Counted from the first letter of the stretch, positions 52,315-62,037 are shown. The stretch is 64,000 bases of DNA from Eleftheria terrae (GCF_030419005.1 NZ_CP106953.1:310001-374000), one strand, 5' to 3'. The notes: generated from the letters alone by a model not told the origin. Made by a program: numbers and translations.

Positions 52315-53412
52315 TCATGGAGCAGCCGCCGGCTTAACGGAACTCCGAGCAGCAGTCTCCGCCGCTCGGATCGCCAACTGCCGCAAAACGAACGCCCCTC
52401 GCTCGGCAACCGAAGGCGAAGGGTCATCGGCAATCCTGCGAGCCAGGGGCATGACGGCCTCGCCGAGGTTGTCGATCTCACGGACGAGCGCCTCAGCAGC
52501 AACGCGGCGGACAATCGACGAGCGATCAAGTGCGGCGGCGTTCAGGGTGTCCAAGAGCACAGGGACGTGACTCAGGCGTCGTTCACCTAGAACGTTGTTC
52601 AGCCGGCCTTGCAGGTACCTGATATCGGTCCACCGCCAGCTACGCCCTTCCACCCACACAGCCTTTCCTAGAAGCATGCTTCGATAGGCTCGCGCACGTA
52701 CCGCGGGTTGCACCGCCTCTGACGCAATCACCTCCAAATGTTTATCGAGGACCGTCCATCGTTGAATCTGGGCCAAAACCGCAGACATGGGTCCCGTTGA
52801 TGAAACGAGTAGCCTGCGGGTGAGCGGTGTGGCGAGTTCGGGAAGGGAGACGAGCTTTGAGATAACGTCCTTGTCCGACTCTTCAAGACGGCCCCAGGAG
52901 GTCCAAGTCGGCAGCAGCGCGCACAGCGCCTCCGCCACCAGCTCCGGGTCCGAAGACTCAGCCAGTCTGGGGACGACCTCTCTCGCTGCCGCTCTAACCT
53001 GAGGCACCCAGTCATTGAGCCTGCGTGCAGCCAAGGCAAAGAAGAAGCTGTTGGGCGCGGAACCCGAAAGACTCCGTAGTGTTCTCTCACGAACGTAGCC
53101 GTCCCAGTGGCTCAGGTCGATCCAAGTCAAGAATCTCGCTGGCTCAGCCCTTCCCTTCGAACGACTGGATGGGAGCAACGTTCGCCATCCGCTGCTCTCG
53201 GAACGCTCAGCAGCGCGCCATGCGACATCGAACTCGTCGCGGATCAACCTCTCCCAGTGCGCCAGATTGAGTAGCGATGTCCTTGAGGTGACGCGGACGA
53301 GCGATGACATATCGGCCACGCCCTGGCTGGCCGACGTGAGCGAGGCAGCAAAGCTCCGGACTGCGGCCCGCACATCGTCTTCAAGCTGTTTGTGATCGCG
53401 CTCCTGGCTCAA
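52315..53412 (-). CDS. HEAT-repeat-like protein
   Basis: 365 residues from a TTG start with AAGGAGG four bases upstream, within TGATCGGAAAGAAGGAGG. Repeating helix pairs such as WDGYVRERTLRSLSGSAPNSF, VPQVRAAAREVVPRLAESSDP and SIVRRVAAEALVREIDNLGEA suggest HEAT/armadillo-type scaffolding. It may hold other array products together, but that is only a suggestion. The C-terminus is Ala-rich. Confidence 0.65.
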   Translation of the reverse strand: MSQERDHKQLEDDVRAAVRSFAASLTSASQGVADMSSLVRVTSRTSLLNLAHWERLIRDEFDVAWRAAERSESSGWRTLLPSSRSKGRAEPARFLTWIDLSHWDGYVRERTLRSLSGSAPNSFFFALAARRLNDWVPQVRAAAREVVPRLAESSDPELVAEALCALLPTWTSWGRLEESDKDVISKLVSLPELATPLTRRLLVSSTGPMSAVLAQIQRWTVLDKHLEVIASEAVQPAVRARAYRSMLLGKAVWVEGRSWRWTDIRYLQGRLNNVLGERRLSHVPVLLDTLNAAALDRSSIVRRVAAEALVREIDNLGEAVMPLARRIADDPSPSVAERGAFVLRQLAIRAAETAARSSVKPAAAP

Positions 53413-53509
53413 GTTGCCTCCTTCTTTCCGATCAGCTAGTTCCTGGATTCAACCCAGATGGTCTGTCCAGGGTGATGCTCCTCATCGTACCGACCGCATC
53501 CTCCACTAG

Positions 53510-54864
53510 CAGGCTGCTGAAATACTGCGCTGAAGCACCTACCTCGACCCGCGAGCTGATGGAGTTTCGGTAGCTGCCGTCGCGAGGAGTGTCAGAAGGG
53601 CCATTTCCGGGCCGGTTCGCCCCTGTGGAGGGCCGAGTTGCGCACCTGCGCTGCTCATCTGGCGCCTTGCAGACGGACCTGTCCCAGCGAGCGCATGCGC
53701 ACCAAGTTGTAGGCCGCCATGTTCAGCACGAACAACTGGTCCACCTTCTTGAGTCCGCGCACCATCACCTGCCGGATCGAGCCGATGGTCTTGGCCCACC
53801 CGAAGGCCTGCTCGATGCGCTTGCGGCATTGCATCGACAACGCGTACCCGTCGGTCTGGGCGATCTCATCGGGCACCGCCGAGCGACGCCCCGACTTGTT
53901 CTGCGCCACATGAGGCTCGACCTTGAGCTGCTGCAACTCGGCGATGAACTGCGCCGCGTCGTAGCCCTTGTCTGCACCCAGCGTGATCTCTGCCTCAGGG
54001 TTGACCTGCCGGGCATCGTTGATCATGGCCCGGGCCGCCGCGCGCTCGGCATAGCCGTCTGCCTGAGTGACCACGGCATTGACGATCAGGCCGTGCCGGT
54101 TGTCCATCAGTGTGTGGCCCATGAAGCGCATCTCGCTGGCAGTCTTGCCCTTGCAATACAGGCGGCTGTCTGGATCGGTCTTCGATTCGTGCGTGTCGTT
54201 GCTGCGCGGCTGGCCCCGGAAGTCGCTGCCATCGTTGCTGCTGCCACCGCCCGCGTCGTCGTCGTCACCGGCCTTCTTGGGCACAAAGCTCTTGTGGCTG
54301 GCCCACGCCTGGATCAGCGTGCCGTCCACACTGAAGTGTTCCTTGGACAGCCAGTTCTTGCGCTCGGCTTGCGCCAGCACTTCGTTGAAGAACGCGACCA
54401 CCGCATCGTGCTCGATCAAGCGCTGTCGGTTCTTGCTGAATACCGTGGGCACCCACACGTTGTCGTCCATCGATAGGCCGATGAACCAGCGAAACAGCAA
54501 GTTGTATTGCACTTGCTCCATCAGCAGTCGCTCCGAGCGCACCGAGTACAGCACCTGCAGCAACATCGCCCGTAGCAGCTTCTGCGGGGCGATGCTCGGA
54601 CGCCCGCCCTTGGCGGCGTCCTCATACATGTCGGCGAACATGTCTTCAAGCTCGATCAACGCGTCGTTGACCATCGCGCGTATCGCTCGCAGCGGATGCG
54701 TGGCCGGCACGAAGTCGTCCAGCTTCTTGACGCTGAACAGGCTCTCGGTGAAGGTGTCGGGACCGCGCATAGGTGACAACAAGATTCAGGTTCGGGTGCT
54801 GGGTGACACTGTGCCGCATCTCCGCCAGGATGCGCTGCCGACGGCGAGGTATTTCAGCAGCCTG
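53510..54864 (-). mobile_element. IS5-family element, copy 2
   Basis: 1,355 bp, same terminal repeats as copy 1, inverted relative to it, flanked by CTAG at 53,506-53,509 and 54,865-54,868. It interrupts one array gene. Confidence 0.95.
53655..54770 (-). CDS. IS5-family transposase
   Basis: 371 residues, differing from copy 1 at only a handful of positions (for example Ile for Ser at LIELEDMFADM, Pro for Ala at GGRPSIAPQ, Leu for Pro at GHTLMDN). All catalytic motifs are intact. Confidence 0.95.
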   Translation of the reverse strand: MRGPDTFTESLFSVKKLDDFVPATHPLRAIRAMVNDALIELEDMFADMYEDAAKGGRPSIAPQKLLRAMLLQVLYSVRSERLLMEQVQYNLLFRWFIGLSMDDNVWVPTVFSKNRQRLIEHDAVVAFFNEVLAQAERKNWLSKEHFSVDGTLIQAWASHKSFVPKKAGDDDDAGGGSSNDGSDFRGQPRSNDTHESKTDPDSRLYCKGKTASEMRFMGHTLMDNRHGLIVNAVVTQADGYAERAAARAMINDARQVNPEAEITLGADKGYDAAQFIAELQQLKVEPHVAQNKSGRRSAVPDEIAQTDGYALSMQCRKRIEQAFGWAKTIGSIRQVMVRGLKKVDQLFVLNMAAYNLVRMRSLGQVRLQGAR

Positions 54865-55227
54865 CTAGATGTCGATCGCTGAGTTCGTAGATGAATCGAC
54901 TGAGGTTCTGGCGCTTCAGCGCCGCGTATTCACCTTCGGTAATTGCGTCGCTCCCGCACCAGACGAAGTCATGCGGCTTGGCGGCGCGAAGGGCGTCGGC
55001 AAGGCCGGCGGGCGTGATGGCGAGGAAGACCATGACCGTGCTGTTCTCGATTCCGATCTGTGTGGGCATTCTGCTGCTCGAAAGTGAGACAAGAGCAATC
55101 CGACAACCCCGACCACGGCCAGAACCGACCGGGCAGGCAAACGAGTGATAGAAGGTTAAGACGCGGCTCCGTGGCGAGCGCGAGCAGACTGGCTCGATCA
55201 CTCTCTTTACCGCTCCCGTCACACCGG

Positions 55228-55725
55228 TCAGTCGAACGGTTTGATATCCAGCCTCAGGCCGTAGTGCAGCTTCTCGCCAGTGCGGCGGGTGGCCCCGCCG
55301 ACCACGAGCGCAGCACAACAGGTCGTGGCATTGCTGAGACGCTTCTGCGCCAGTCGGCGCCTGAAGCTTCGGGCGTCCTCGCGGCTAAGGTGTCCGACCT
55401 TTCGTCTACCGATAAGGACAGCCACTGCTTTCGGGTCAAAGCGGTTGTCGTCTTCGGGAAGCAACGTCGCCAGGCATTCCCTCTCAACGGAATCTGTGCC
55501 GTGGTCTCCCGCCACAGCAGCGAGCGCTTCCTGGTATTGTGATTCCCCAACCACTTCAAACTCGAACCCGCCAAGCCGGGGCCAATGGAAGGCCTCTTCA
55601 CTGAGCTCAGGAGCGAGCCAATTTGAACTCGTCTCCCCTTCTGCTCGCTTGGCACTGCTTGGCCGAAAAATCAGCCAAACGATCGCGAGAACAGCTGCTG
55701 TGCCGAGAAAGATGGTTGCATTCAT
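55228..55725 (-). CDS. membrane-anchored HIRAN-like protein
   Basis: 165 residues from the ATG at 55725. An N-terminal hydrophobic segment (ATIFLGTAAVLAIVWLIF) anchors it. The rest resembles a HIRAN domain: FEFEVVGESQYQEALAAVAG, then LLPEDDNRFDPKAVAVLIGRRKVGHLSREDARSFRRRL, with the Ep.N.xD..AV.V......G.L.R pattern. HIRAN domains recognise damaged DNA ends or stalled forks in helicases; a membrane-tethered stand-alone form is unusual. First gene of the array. Confidence 0.7.
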   Translation of the reverse strand: MNATIFLGTAAVLAIVWLIFRPSSAKRAEGETSSNWLAPELSEEAFHWPRLGGFEFEVVGESQYQEALAAVAGDHGTDSVERECLATLLPEDDNRFDPKAVAVLIGRRKVGHLSREDARSFRRRLAQKRLSNATTCCAALVVGGATRRTGEKLHYGLRLDIKPFD

Positions 55726-55825
55726 TGCTGCTGCTATACCTTGTGCTGTGTTGGGGTTGCTATTGTCTTGTCGGTGTGCTGCCCTTTGCACGCTTGTAGC
55801 CTGCACCAAGACGCGCGGCTATAAC

Positions 55826-56043
55826 GCCATTATCATTCACCGACGAGTGCTCCCTGGCTGGCATCGCGCGGCCCCCTCGACGCCAAAGAGGCGGGCCTTC
55901 TATTGCTGACCAGCAGTCAGTTTGGCGCCTCGCTGTCCCTCCTCGGCGAGTCTGTCAGACCGCTGCCGAATGGCTGTCTACTGTTTGGGAAGAACGCCAA
56001 ATATTTCGCTCTAGAGCATTTTCGTTACGACGCTCGACAGTAA
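55826..56043 (+). pseudogene. 5'-truncated gene fragment
   Basis: A plus-strand frame opens after a stop near 55,825 and reads GPLDAKEAGLLLLTSSQFGA then SLSLLGESVRPLPNGCLLFG and KNAKYFALEHFRYDARQ to TAA at 56,041-56,043. It has protein-like character but no start codon. An IS66-type end GTAAGCGTACG begins at 56,040 and overlaps the stop, so this may be the last piece of a gene cut by an IS66 element. Apart from this and that end, 55,726-56,111 holds nothing I can support. Confidence 0.3.
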
Positions 56044-56111
56044 GCGTACGCTGATCACCGGCGTGCGTCGGGGGGACGTGCCCGGATGGTGCGGTCACAG
56101 CCGATCGCAGG

Positions 56112-57467
56112 GAGCCTGTCAGGAATTTTGTGTTTGAGGCATAGCCTGTCGAACAGGAGCATGTATGCCAAGCAAAAAGAAGCCGGCTGCGGCCGCTGGG
56201 GCGGCGTTGCCGTCCATTCCCAAGGAACTGATTGACCACTTCGTGAAGGGTCCGATGAGCGCCGAGGCGGTCCAGGCCGCCTCGATGGCGTTCAAGAAGG
56301 CCCTGATCGAGCGCGCCTTGGGTGCTGAACTGTCGCACCACCTGGGCTACCCAGCCGGCGCGGCCAAGCCCGAAGAGGCGGGCAACCACCGCAACGGCAC
56401 CAGCGGCAAGACCGTGCTGACCGAGGACGGGCCACTGCGACTGGAAGTGCCGCACGACCGCGAGGGCAGCTTCGAGCCGGTGCTCATTCCCAAGCACGAG
56501 CGCCGCTTCACCGGCTTCGATGACAAGATCGTGGCCATGTACGCGCGCGGCATGACGGTGCGTGAGATCCAGGGATTCCGGGCCGAGCAGTACGGCACCG
56601 AGGTCTCCCCGGAGTTCATCAGCTCCGTCACGGATGCAGTGATGTCGGAGGTGACGGCCTGGCAGAGCCGCCCCCAGGAGCCGATGTACCCGGTGGTGTT
56701 CTTCGACGCGCTGCGGGTGAAGATCCGCGAAGACGCCGTGGTGCGCAACAAGGCCGTCTACCTGGCGCTGGGCGTGCTGGCGGACGGCACGCGCGACATT
56801 CTGGGGCTGGATCGAAGGCACCGAGGGCGCCAAGTTCTGGCTCAAGGTCTTCAACGACCTGAAGACCCCAGGGGTTGGCGACATTCTCATCGCCGTCACC
56901 GACGGGCTCAAGGGCATCCCCGAAGCCTTGGGCGCGGTCTTCCCGACCACCACGCTGCAGACCTGCATCGTGCACCTGATGCGTAACAGCCTGGACTTCG
57001 CCAGTTGGAAGGACCGCAAAGCGCTGGCCGCGGCGCTCAAGCCGATCTACACGGCGGCGAGCGCCGAGGCCGCAGCGGCCGAGCTGGAGGCCTTCGAGGC
57101 GGGGCCCTGGGGCAACAAGTTCCCCACCGTGGTGGCCGCTTGGCGGCGCAACTGGGGATCGGGTGATTCCGTTTTTTGCGTTCCCGCCGGCGGTGCGTCG
57201 GGTGATTTACACAACGAATTCCATTGAGAGCATCCACGCGCAGTTGCGTAAAATCATCAAGACGCGGGGGCACTTCCCCAGCGACGACGCCGCCACCAAG
57301 TTGATCTGGCTGGCGCTGCGCAACATCACGGTTGACTGGGGACGCGCTGCCAAGGAATGGCGCGAAGCGATGAATCAATTTGCGATTGCCTACGGCGAAC
57401 GCTTCATCAAGACCGCCATTTGATGGACGGCCTTCAGAGCCTCACACAAAAAAAATCGGACAGGCCC
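56112..57467 (+). mobile_element. IS256-family element
   Basis: 1,356 bp beginning GAGCCTGTC and ending in the complement of GGGCCTGTC, with a perfect 8-bp target duplication ATCGCAGG at 56,104-56,111 and 57,468-57,475. The transposase inside is broken. Confidence 0.92.
56165..57423 (+). pseudogene. IS256-family transposase, two frameshifts
   Basis: Frame 1 covers LPSIPKELIDHFVKGPMSAE to VYLALGVLADGTRDILGL (mutator-type N-terminus and first part of the DDE domain). A two-base deletion near 56,810 moves to WIEGTEGAKFWLKVFNDLK ... CIVHLMRNSLDFASWKDRK, and a second change near 57,160 to VIPFFAFPPAVRRVIYTTNS, then IESIHAQLRKIIKTRGHFPS. Not functional in this copy. Confidence 0.92.
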
Positions 57468-57508
57468 ATCGCAGGCAGCACGGGTAGCCAAATCTTTGTT
57501 TTCTCTGG

Positions 57509-57799
57509 CTATCGCAACCTTTCAACCTTCAAGTTGTAGATCGCCCACGCTGCATCGCGACCCTTGTCCTCCTCTCCCGCTTCGAAGGCCGCGAACATCT
57601 CCTCAAGTTTGGCGTCGATAAGCGCGGCGTGATCAAGGTCACGTTTAAGCTGAGGCCGGATCTCTGTCCAGAGCTCCTTCAGATCGGCCATGTGGGTAAC
57701 GTAGCTCCAATGCCCCCAGTCGGGATATTCATCAGGTGCCCTGGTCGCCGCAGCGCTGACGGAGCCTTCGAAGTCGGCCAAGCGTTCCTTCAGTGACAT
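57509..57799 (-). CDS. hypothetical protein
   Basis: 96 residues with GGAAGG before the ATG. LADFEGSVSAAATRAPDEYPDWGHWSYVTHMADLKELWTEIRPQLKRDLDHAALIDAKLEEMFAAFEAGEED: helical, acidic, with an aromatic cluster. It lies between the IS256 and IS66 elements, so it is a survivor of the cargo. Family not recognised; immunity-sized. Confidence 0.6.
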   Translation of the reverse strand: MSLKERLADFEGSVSAAATRAPDEYPDWGHWSYVTHMADLKELWTEIRPQLKRDLDHAALIDAKLEEMFAAFEAGEEDKGRDAAWAIYNLKVERLR

Positions 57800-57851
57800 C
57801 AGAATGACCTTCCAGTCGGCCTCCGCTTAGGAATCAGCGAACGCCTCGCCA

Positions 57852-59431
57852 TCATGCCGCCTGTAGTTCCTCGGTACCGCCGCAGGTCAGCCGACTCGCC
57901 ACGTTCCACGGCAGCAAGTCCGCCACCTGATCCACGCGATGTTCGCCGATGTGTTGCAGCACATGCGCTAGGTACGCCTGCGGGTCGAGGCCGTTCAGCT
58001 TGGCGGTGCCGATGAGACTATAAAACGTGGCCGCCCGTTCGCCTCCTGCGTCGGAACCCGCGAATAGCCAATTTATCCTGCCAACAGCCACGGCACGGAT
58101 CTCGCGTTCGGCGGCGTTGTTGTCGATTTCTACGCGCCCGTCCTCGGCGTAGCGCACGAGCGCGGGCCAGCGGCCCAGCGAGTAGCGAATCGCCCGGGCG
58201 AGTTCGGACTTCGACGAGGTGGCCGCCTGCACGTCGTCCATCCAGTTGCGCAGTGCCTGTAGCTTCGGCACCGCGTGCTCCTGCCTCACCCGCCACCGCT
58301 CGTCGGGCGGCCGACCCCGGATGTGCCGCTCGATCTCGTATAACTCGCCGATGCGCCGCAACGCCTCGTGGGCCTGCGGTGACTTCGTGGCCTGGTGCAG
58401 CTCGAAGAACTTGCGCCGCGCATGGGCCCAGCAGGCTGCCTCGACCACCCGGCCTTGCTCGTACAGCGCCTCGAAGCCGGCATAGCCGTCGGCCTGCAGG
58501 ATGCCGTCGAACCGCTTCAGATGTTCCTGTGGCCGCTCACCCTTGCGGTCAGGCGAATACTGGAACCACACCGCCGGCGACTGTGGGCTGCCCAGCGGCC
58601 GCTCGTCTCGCACGTAGGCCCACAGCCGCCCGGTCTTCGTGCGGCCTTTACCTGGCGCGAGCACGGCCACCGATGTGTCGTCAGCGTGCAGCTTCTCGGC
58701 GCTGAGCACGTACTGCTGCAGCGCGTCAATCAAGGGGTCCAGCAGCCGCGAAGCGCTGCCCACCCAGTCCGCCAGCGTCGAGCGCTCCAGCTCCACCCCC
58801 TCGCGGGCGTAGATCTAGCTCTGGCGGTACAGGGGCAGGTGGTCGGCAAACTTGCTGACCAGCACGTGTGCCAGCAGGTTCGGGCCCGCCAGGCCCCGAG
58901 CGATCGGGCGACTCGGCGCCGGCATCTGGGTCAGGGTCTGGCAGCGCGGCAGACGTACTTCGGCCTGACGTGTCGGACCACCTTGAAGCGCTGTGGCACC
59001 AGCTCCAGCACCTCGGCCACATCCTCGCCGACGTTGCGAAGCTCCCCGCCGCAGTCGCTGCATCTGCACGCCGGCTCGTGACGTACCGTCTCGCGTGGCA
59101 AGTGCGGCGGCAGCGGCTTGCGTGCAGGGGGATGATGTGCAGGGGTGGACGCCGTCGTGTTCTGCGCCTCGCCGTCCGGCAGCGCGCTGCAACGGGTCTC
59201 GAGGTCTTCGACCAGCAACTCCAGCTGCTCGATGTGCTCCAGGCGCTCGGAACTGGCGCCGAACTTGTCTCGCTTGAGCCGGGCGACCTCCAGCTTGAGC
59301 TTCTCCACCAGCAGGCGCTCCAGCAGCAATTCGCGCTCGCGTTGCGCGAGGCGGTCCTTGAGCGCTTCGTAGTCTTCGACGGAGATCGCGGCCACGGGCT
59401 GTACTGTGCCAACGGCTCGCTCCCCTCGCAA
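57852..59431 (-). pseudogene. tnpC: IS66 transposase TnpC, broken
   Basis: N-terminal part 59,431 to about 58,940 (EDYEALKDRLAQRERELLLE, CSDCGGELRNVGEDVAEVLE), a frameshift after VRHVRPKYVC, a middle part TLTQMPAPSRPIARGLAGPN to YRQS, then TAG at 58,817-58,815 in place of a Glu codon (copy 1 has GAG), and the C-terminal part from 58,796. Both lesions disable it. Confidence 0.9.
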
Positions 59432-59452
59432 CCGCGTTGACCGTCGGTTACC

Positions 59453-59800
59453 TCACACCGCCATCGCTGGCTGCCACGTGCGAGCTGGCATCCGCCAGTC
59501 GATGCCCTCCAGCAGCATCGACAGCTGCGCCGGGGTGAGCGACACGGCACCGGAGGAGGCCTGCGGCCAGACGAAGCGGCCGCGTTCCAATCGCTTGCTC
59601 AACAGCAGCAGGCCCTGGCCGTCGAACCACAGCACCTTGATCATGTCGCCGCGCTTGCCCCGGAAGACGAACACGTGGCCGGAGTACGGGTTGTCGGGCA
59701 ATGCAGTCTGCACCAGGGCCGCCAAGCCGTCTAAGCCCTTGCGCATGTCGGTGTGGCCGGCCGCGATCCACACGCGGGTGTTCGGCGGCAGGCCGAGCAT
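59453..59800 (-). CDS. tnpB: IS66 orf2 protein TnpB
   Basis: 115 residues, intact: MLGLPPNTRVWIAAGHTDMR, NPYSGHVFVFRGKRGDMIKV, LWFDGQGLLLLSKRLERGRF. TnpB of IS66 is needed for transposition, but its role is unknown. Start overlaps the orf1 stop (TGATG). Confidence 0.92.
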   Translation of the reverse strand: MLGLPPNTRVWIAAGHTDMRKGLDGLAALVQTALPDNPYSGHVFVFRGKRGDMIKVLWFDGQGLLLLSKRLERGRFVWPQASSGAVSLTPAQLSMLLEGIDWRMPARTWQPAMAV

Positions 59801-60183
59801 CAGCGATGGACCTCGCTCACGGCCTTCAGCACCTCGCGCAGCGTGCCGGCGTCGACGTGAGCTGGCACGATGATGCGGACGTTCTGGGTTACGATCTCGA
59901 TGGGAGAAGCCGTCGGAGCCGCGGTCGCGCTCGGTGCTCGATCGCAGACGCTCACCGGTAGCAACGCCGGTGGCAGCGCCTTCCCACCCGCCGGGCGCTC
60001 CTTGCACCAGCGCCGCGCCAGGTTCGCGTTGACCCCGTACTTCAGCGCGACGCCGGAAAGCGAGACGCCGGGTACCCGACAAGCATCAACCACGGTCTGC
60101 TTGAATTGCTCTGCATGCGGGCGTCGCTTACGCGGCGTTCCGGCTGCACTCTTCCCACTCTTGATAGAGTCCACTATGTCCAT
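59800..60183 (-). CDS. tnpA: IS66 orf1 protein TnpA
   Basis: 127 residues: RRPHAEQFKQTVVDACRVPG and VSLSGVALKYGVNANLARRW form the helix-turn-helix; the C-terminal half ends LREVLKAVSEVHR. Intact. Confidence 0.9.
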   Translation of the reverse strand: MDIVDSIKSGKSAAGTPRKRRPHAEQFKQTVVDACRVPGVSLSGVALKYGVNANLARRWCKERPAGGKALPPALLPVSVCDRAPSATAAPTASPIEIVTQNVRIIVPAHVDAGTLREVLKAVSEVHR

Positions 60184-60451
60184 AGTGGGAACTATCTAAG
60201 GTCCGCGAACCGCGATCAATGTGCCCAGACCGGACGCATACGTTTGCTCGGACAGCGGAGCAAGATCTTCACCAAGTGGCCCTTCAGCGAGTTCAAGCAC
60301 GTAGCAGCTCATCGTGCGATGGTACCGCGCTGCCCCAAACCTCCCGGAGTACGGCTTACGCCCATTGCCGGACGCATACGCAGCACCGTCATGCGGATAA
60401 GCGCCTGTCTGGATCTTGGCGTGAACGTACAGCGCAAGATGCCCTGACCGT

Positions 60452-62037
60452 CTTGCTCTTACCCACATCTTTGAGGTCGAAGTGAATAGCCGAACCGGAT
60501 ATCAGCAAGTCGCGCCATTCCTCGCCAGATGACGGTATTGCCTGGTGGTGGATCTGAAGCGCGGGCCAAGTACCCGCCGAGTCGGGCCAACTGCATCAGG
60601 CAGGACGATAACGACTGTCTGCAAGGCGATGCTGCCGTACAGGAAGGTGGTCTGAGGCGGTCCAGCACCTCGACCTCTGCCTCTGTGAAGGCCATCCGGG
60701 GCGGGGCCTCGGGAGCGGCGCGATTCATCATCGTCAGCCAGAAGATGCGCCAGCCGAGGAGGCAGAACATGGCGATCAGATTGGTCAGGCGTTGGGCGGT
60801 ACGCAGCTTGGAGTCTTCGGCTCGGCAACCGGACTTCAAGATCTTGTGATAGGTCTCGATCTTCCATCGCATGGCGTACCAGTCGAGCTTCTCGATAGCC
60901 TGCGCACGGGAGGTGACCGGCAGGTTGGTGATCAACTTCCAGTCAATCGGATCGGCATGCAGGGGCGCCTCTCGCTCCACGGCCTGCAGCACCGTGAGCA
61001 TGAGTGGCGGGTAACGGCTTTGCTTGACCCTCGGTGGCAGCAGACGCACGCGGCAGTACTTCAACTCCAGCAGCGCGCAGCGCTCCTGGCCCTGGCTATT
61101 GCGCACCTGGATGCGATGCAGGCCGCGGCAGCGAACCTCTCTGAGGTAGGTTGCCACGGTGTGGGTGCCGTCTCCGGCAAGCCGGTCGGCACAAGTTCGG
61201 AAGATGAAGTGGGTTTGAGCTTCATGAGCCTGGCAGAACAGCTCATAAATGTCGCTGCCGCGGTCGCCGATGTGCACGCAGCGTTCGGGCTGCTCGAACA
61301 TCTCGCCGGACAGCCGCACGTTGTCCAGCCAGCACATACTCTCCTTCAACTCGATGGGCACCCGTGTCGGATTGATCGAGCGCTTGAGCGCGTTGGTGCC
61401 CTTGAACTTCGAGCGGCTCCAGAACTTCACGGCTGCCAAGCCCAACGGCAGCCCTTCGGTGGTGACGGCCAGGCTCGAATGCATGAGCAGCCCTCGAACC
61501 GTATGGTGCCGCACGCGGCCTTGCGAGTCCCACCCGGAATTGACCTTGCCCAACAGTCCCAGGGCGTGATCGCTGTCACGGTGATAGGCAAACTCCGTCG
61601 TGTCGTGCAACACCAGCACGGGCGCCTGACTCGCCGCAACAATCCGTTGGCGTGTCGCGCTGAAGTGCCCTGCCAAGATATCGGCCTCGTTGACCCGCTC
61701 GTTGCTGAGGAATCGATACGCCGCCTTGGTGTTGGCCCAGTCTTGGCATACCCAGGGAATGCTCTGGCCTGGCGCTTGGGCAAACCGCGCCAGCAACGCT
61801 CTCAGGCGTCGGCCCAGGCGGGCGTCCTGGAAAACGCTCTCGTCCAACTCCTGGTCGATCCAACTGTTCTGCCCCGTCTTGATCGCTTGACCTGCCCTTG
61901 TACCCTGCGAGTTTGCCATGGCAGCCTCCGGCCGTCCCGTACTGCCAAGTTGCGACACAGCGCCCAACTCACCGGAAAATCTCAGCAGCTCGGCGCCAAC
62001 CGCTCATAGAAAAGGCGAAATTGTGGGTAAAAGCAAG
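60452..62037 (-). mobile_element. IS4-family (IS50-like) element, copy 2
   Basis: 1,586 bp, same ends as copy 1, inverted, with a perfect 9-bp duplication CCTGACCGT at 60,443-60,451 and 62,038-62,046. It lies between orf1 and the outer end of the IS66 element, so it is younger than it. Confidence 0.95.
60459..61919 (-). CDS. IS4-family transposase, full length
   Basis: 486 residues from the ATG at 61919 (an upstream in-frame TTG is possible). Identical in motifs to copy 1 but with TGG where copy 1 has TAG, so it reads through to ...WRGMARLADIRFGYSLRPQR. Probably the active source copy. Confidence 0.94.
   Translation of the reverse strand: MANSQGTRAGQAIKTGQNSWIDQELDESVFQDARLGRRLRALLARFAQAPGQSIPWVCQDWANTKAAYRFLSNERVNEADILAGHFSATRQRIVAASQAPVLVLHDTTEFAYHRDSDHALGLLGKVNSGWDSQGRVRHHTVRGLLMHSSLAVTTEGLPLGLAAVKFWSRSKFKGTNALKRSINPTRVPIELKESMCWLDNVRLSGEMFEQPERCVHIGDRGSDIYELFCQAHEAQTHFIFRTCADRLAGDGTHTVATYLREVRCRGLHRIQVRNSQGQERCALLELKYCRVRLLPPRVKQSRYPPLMLTVLQAVEREAPLHADPIDWKLITNLPVTSRAQAIEKLDWYAMRWKIETYHKILKSGCRAEDSKLRTAQRLTNLIAMFCLLGWRIFWLTMMNRAAPEAPPRMAFTEAEVEVLDRLRPPSCTAASPCRQSLSSCLMQLARLGGYLARASDPPPGNTVIWRGMARLADIRFGYSLRPQRCG

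Larger units (their letters stand above)
46983..53434 (-). repeat. shared junction motif TGATCGGAAAGGA before array genes
   Basis: Read on the minus strand, versions of (T)GATCGGAAAGGA stand 4-14 bp before the start codons of about fourteen consecutive genes. Plus-strand positions: 46,983-46,994; 48,079-48,090; 48,405-48,416; 48,861-48,873; 49,385-49,395; 49,757-49,769; 49,989-50,001; 50,211-50,227; 50,544-50,556; 50,859-50,874; 51,366-51,378; 51,688-51,700; 52,276-52,289; 53,424-53,434. In several (46,994, 49,769, 53,434) the T(G)A is the stop codon of the gene before. The conserved GATCGG part extends beyond what a Shine-Dalgarno needs. Confidence 0.8.
53432..55069 (-). pseudogene. array gene split by IS5 copy 2
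   Basis: The 5' part is 55,069 (or ATG at 55,030) to 54,865: MVFLAITPAGLADALRAAKP, HDFVWCGSDAITEGEYAALK, NLSRFIYELSDRHL. The 3' part is 53,509 to 53,432. Removing IS5 and one CTAG joins them in frame as ELSDRHLVEDAVGTMRSITL followed by DRPSGLNPGTS and TGA, and that TGA begins the junction TGATCGGAAAG before the HEAT-like gene. The exact fit shows the insertion is clean and recent. Family not recognised; the FLAITPxGLxxAL...WCGSDAI pattern is distinctive. Confidence 0.85.

Noticed and set aside
55955..57040. 361-residue minus-strand frame opposite IS256
   Set aside because: Antisense to the transposase, no start signals, Arg/His/Leu-rich shadow composition.
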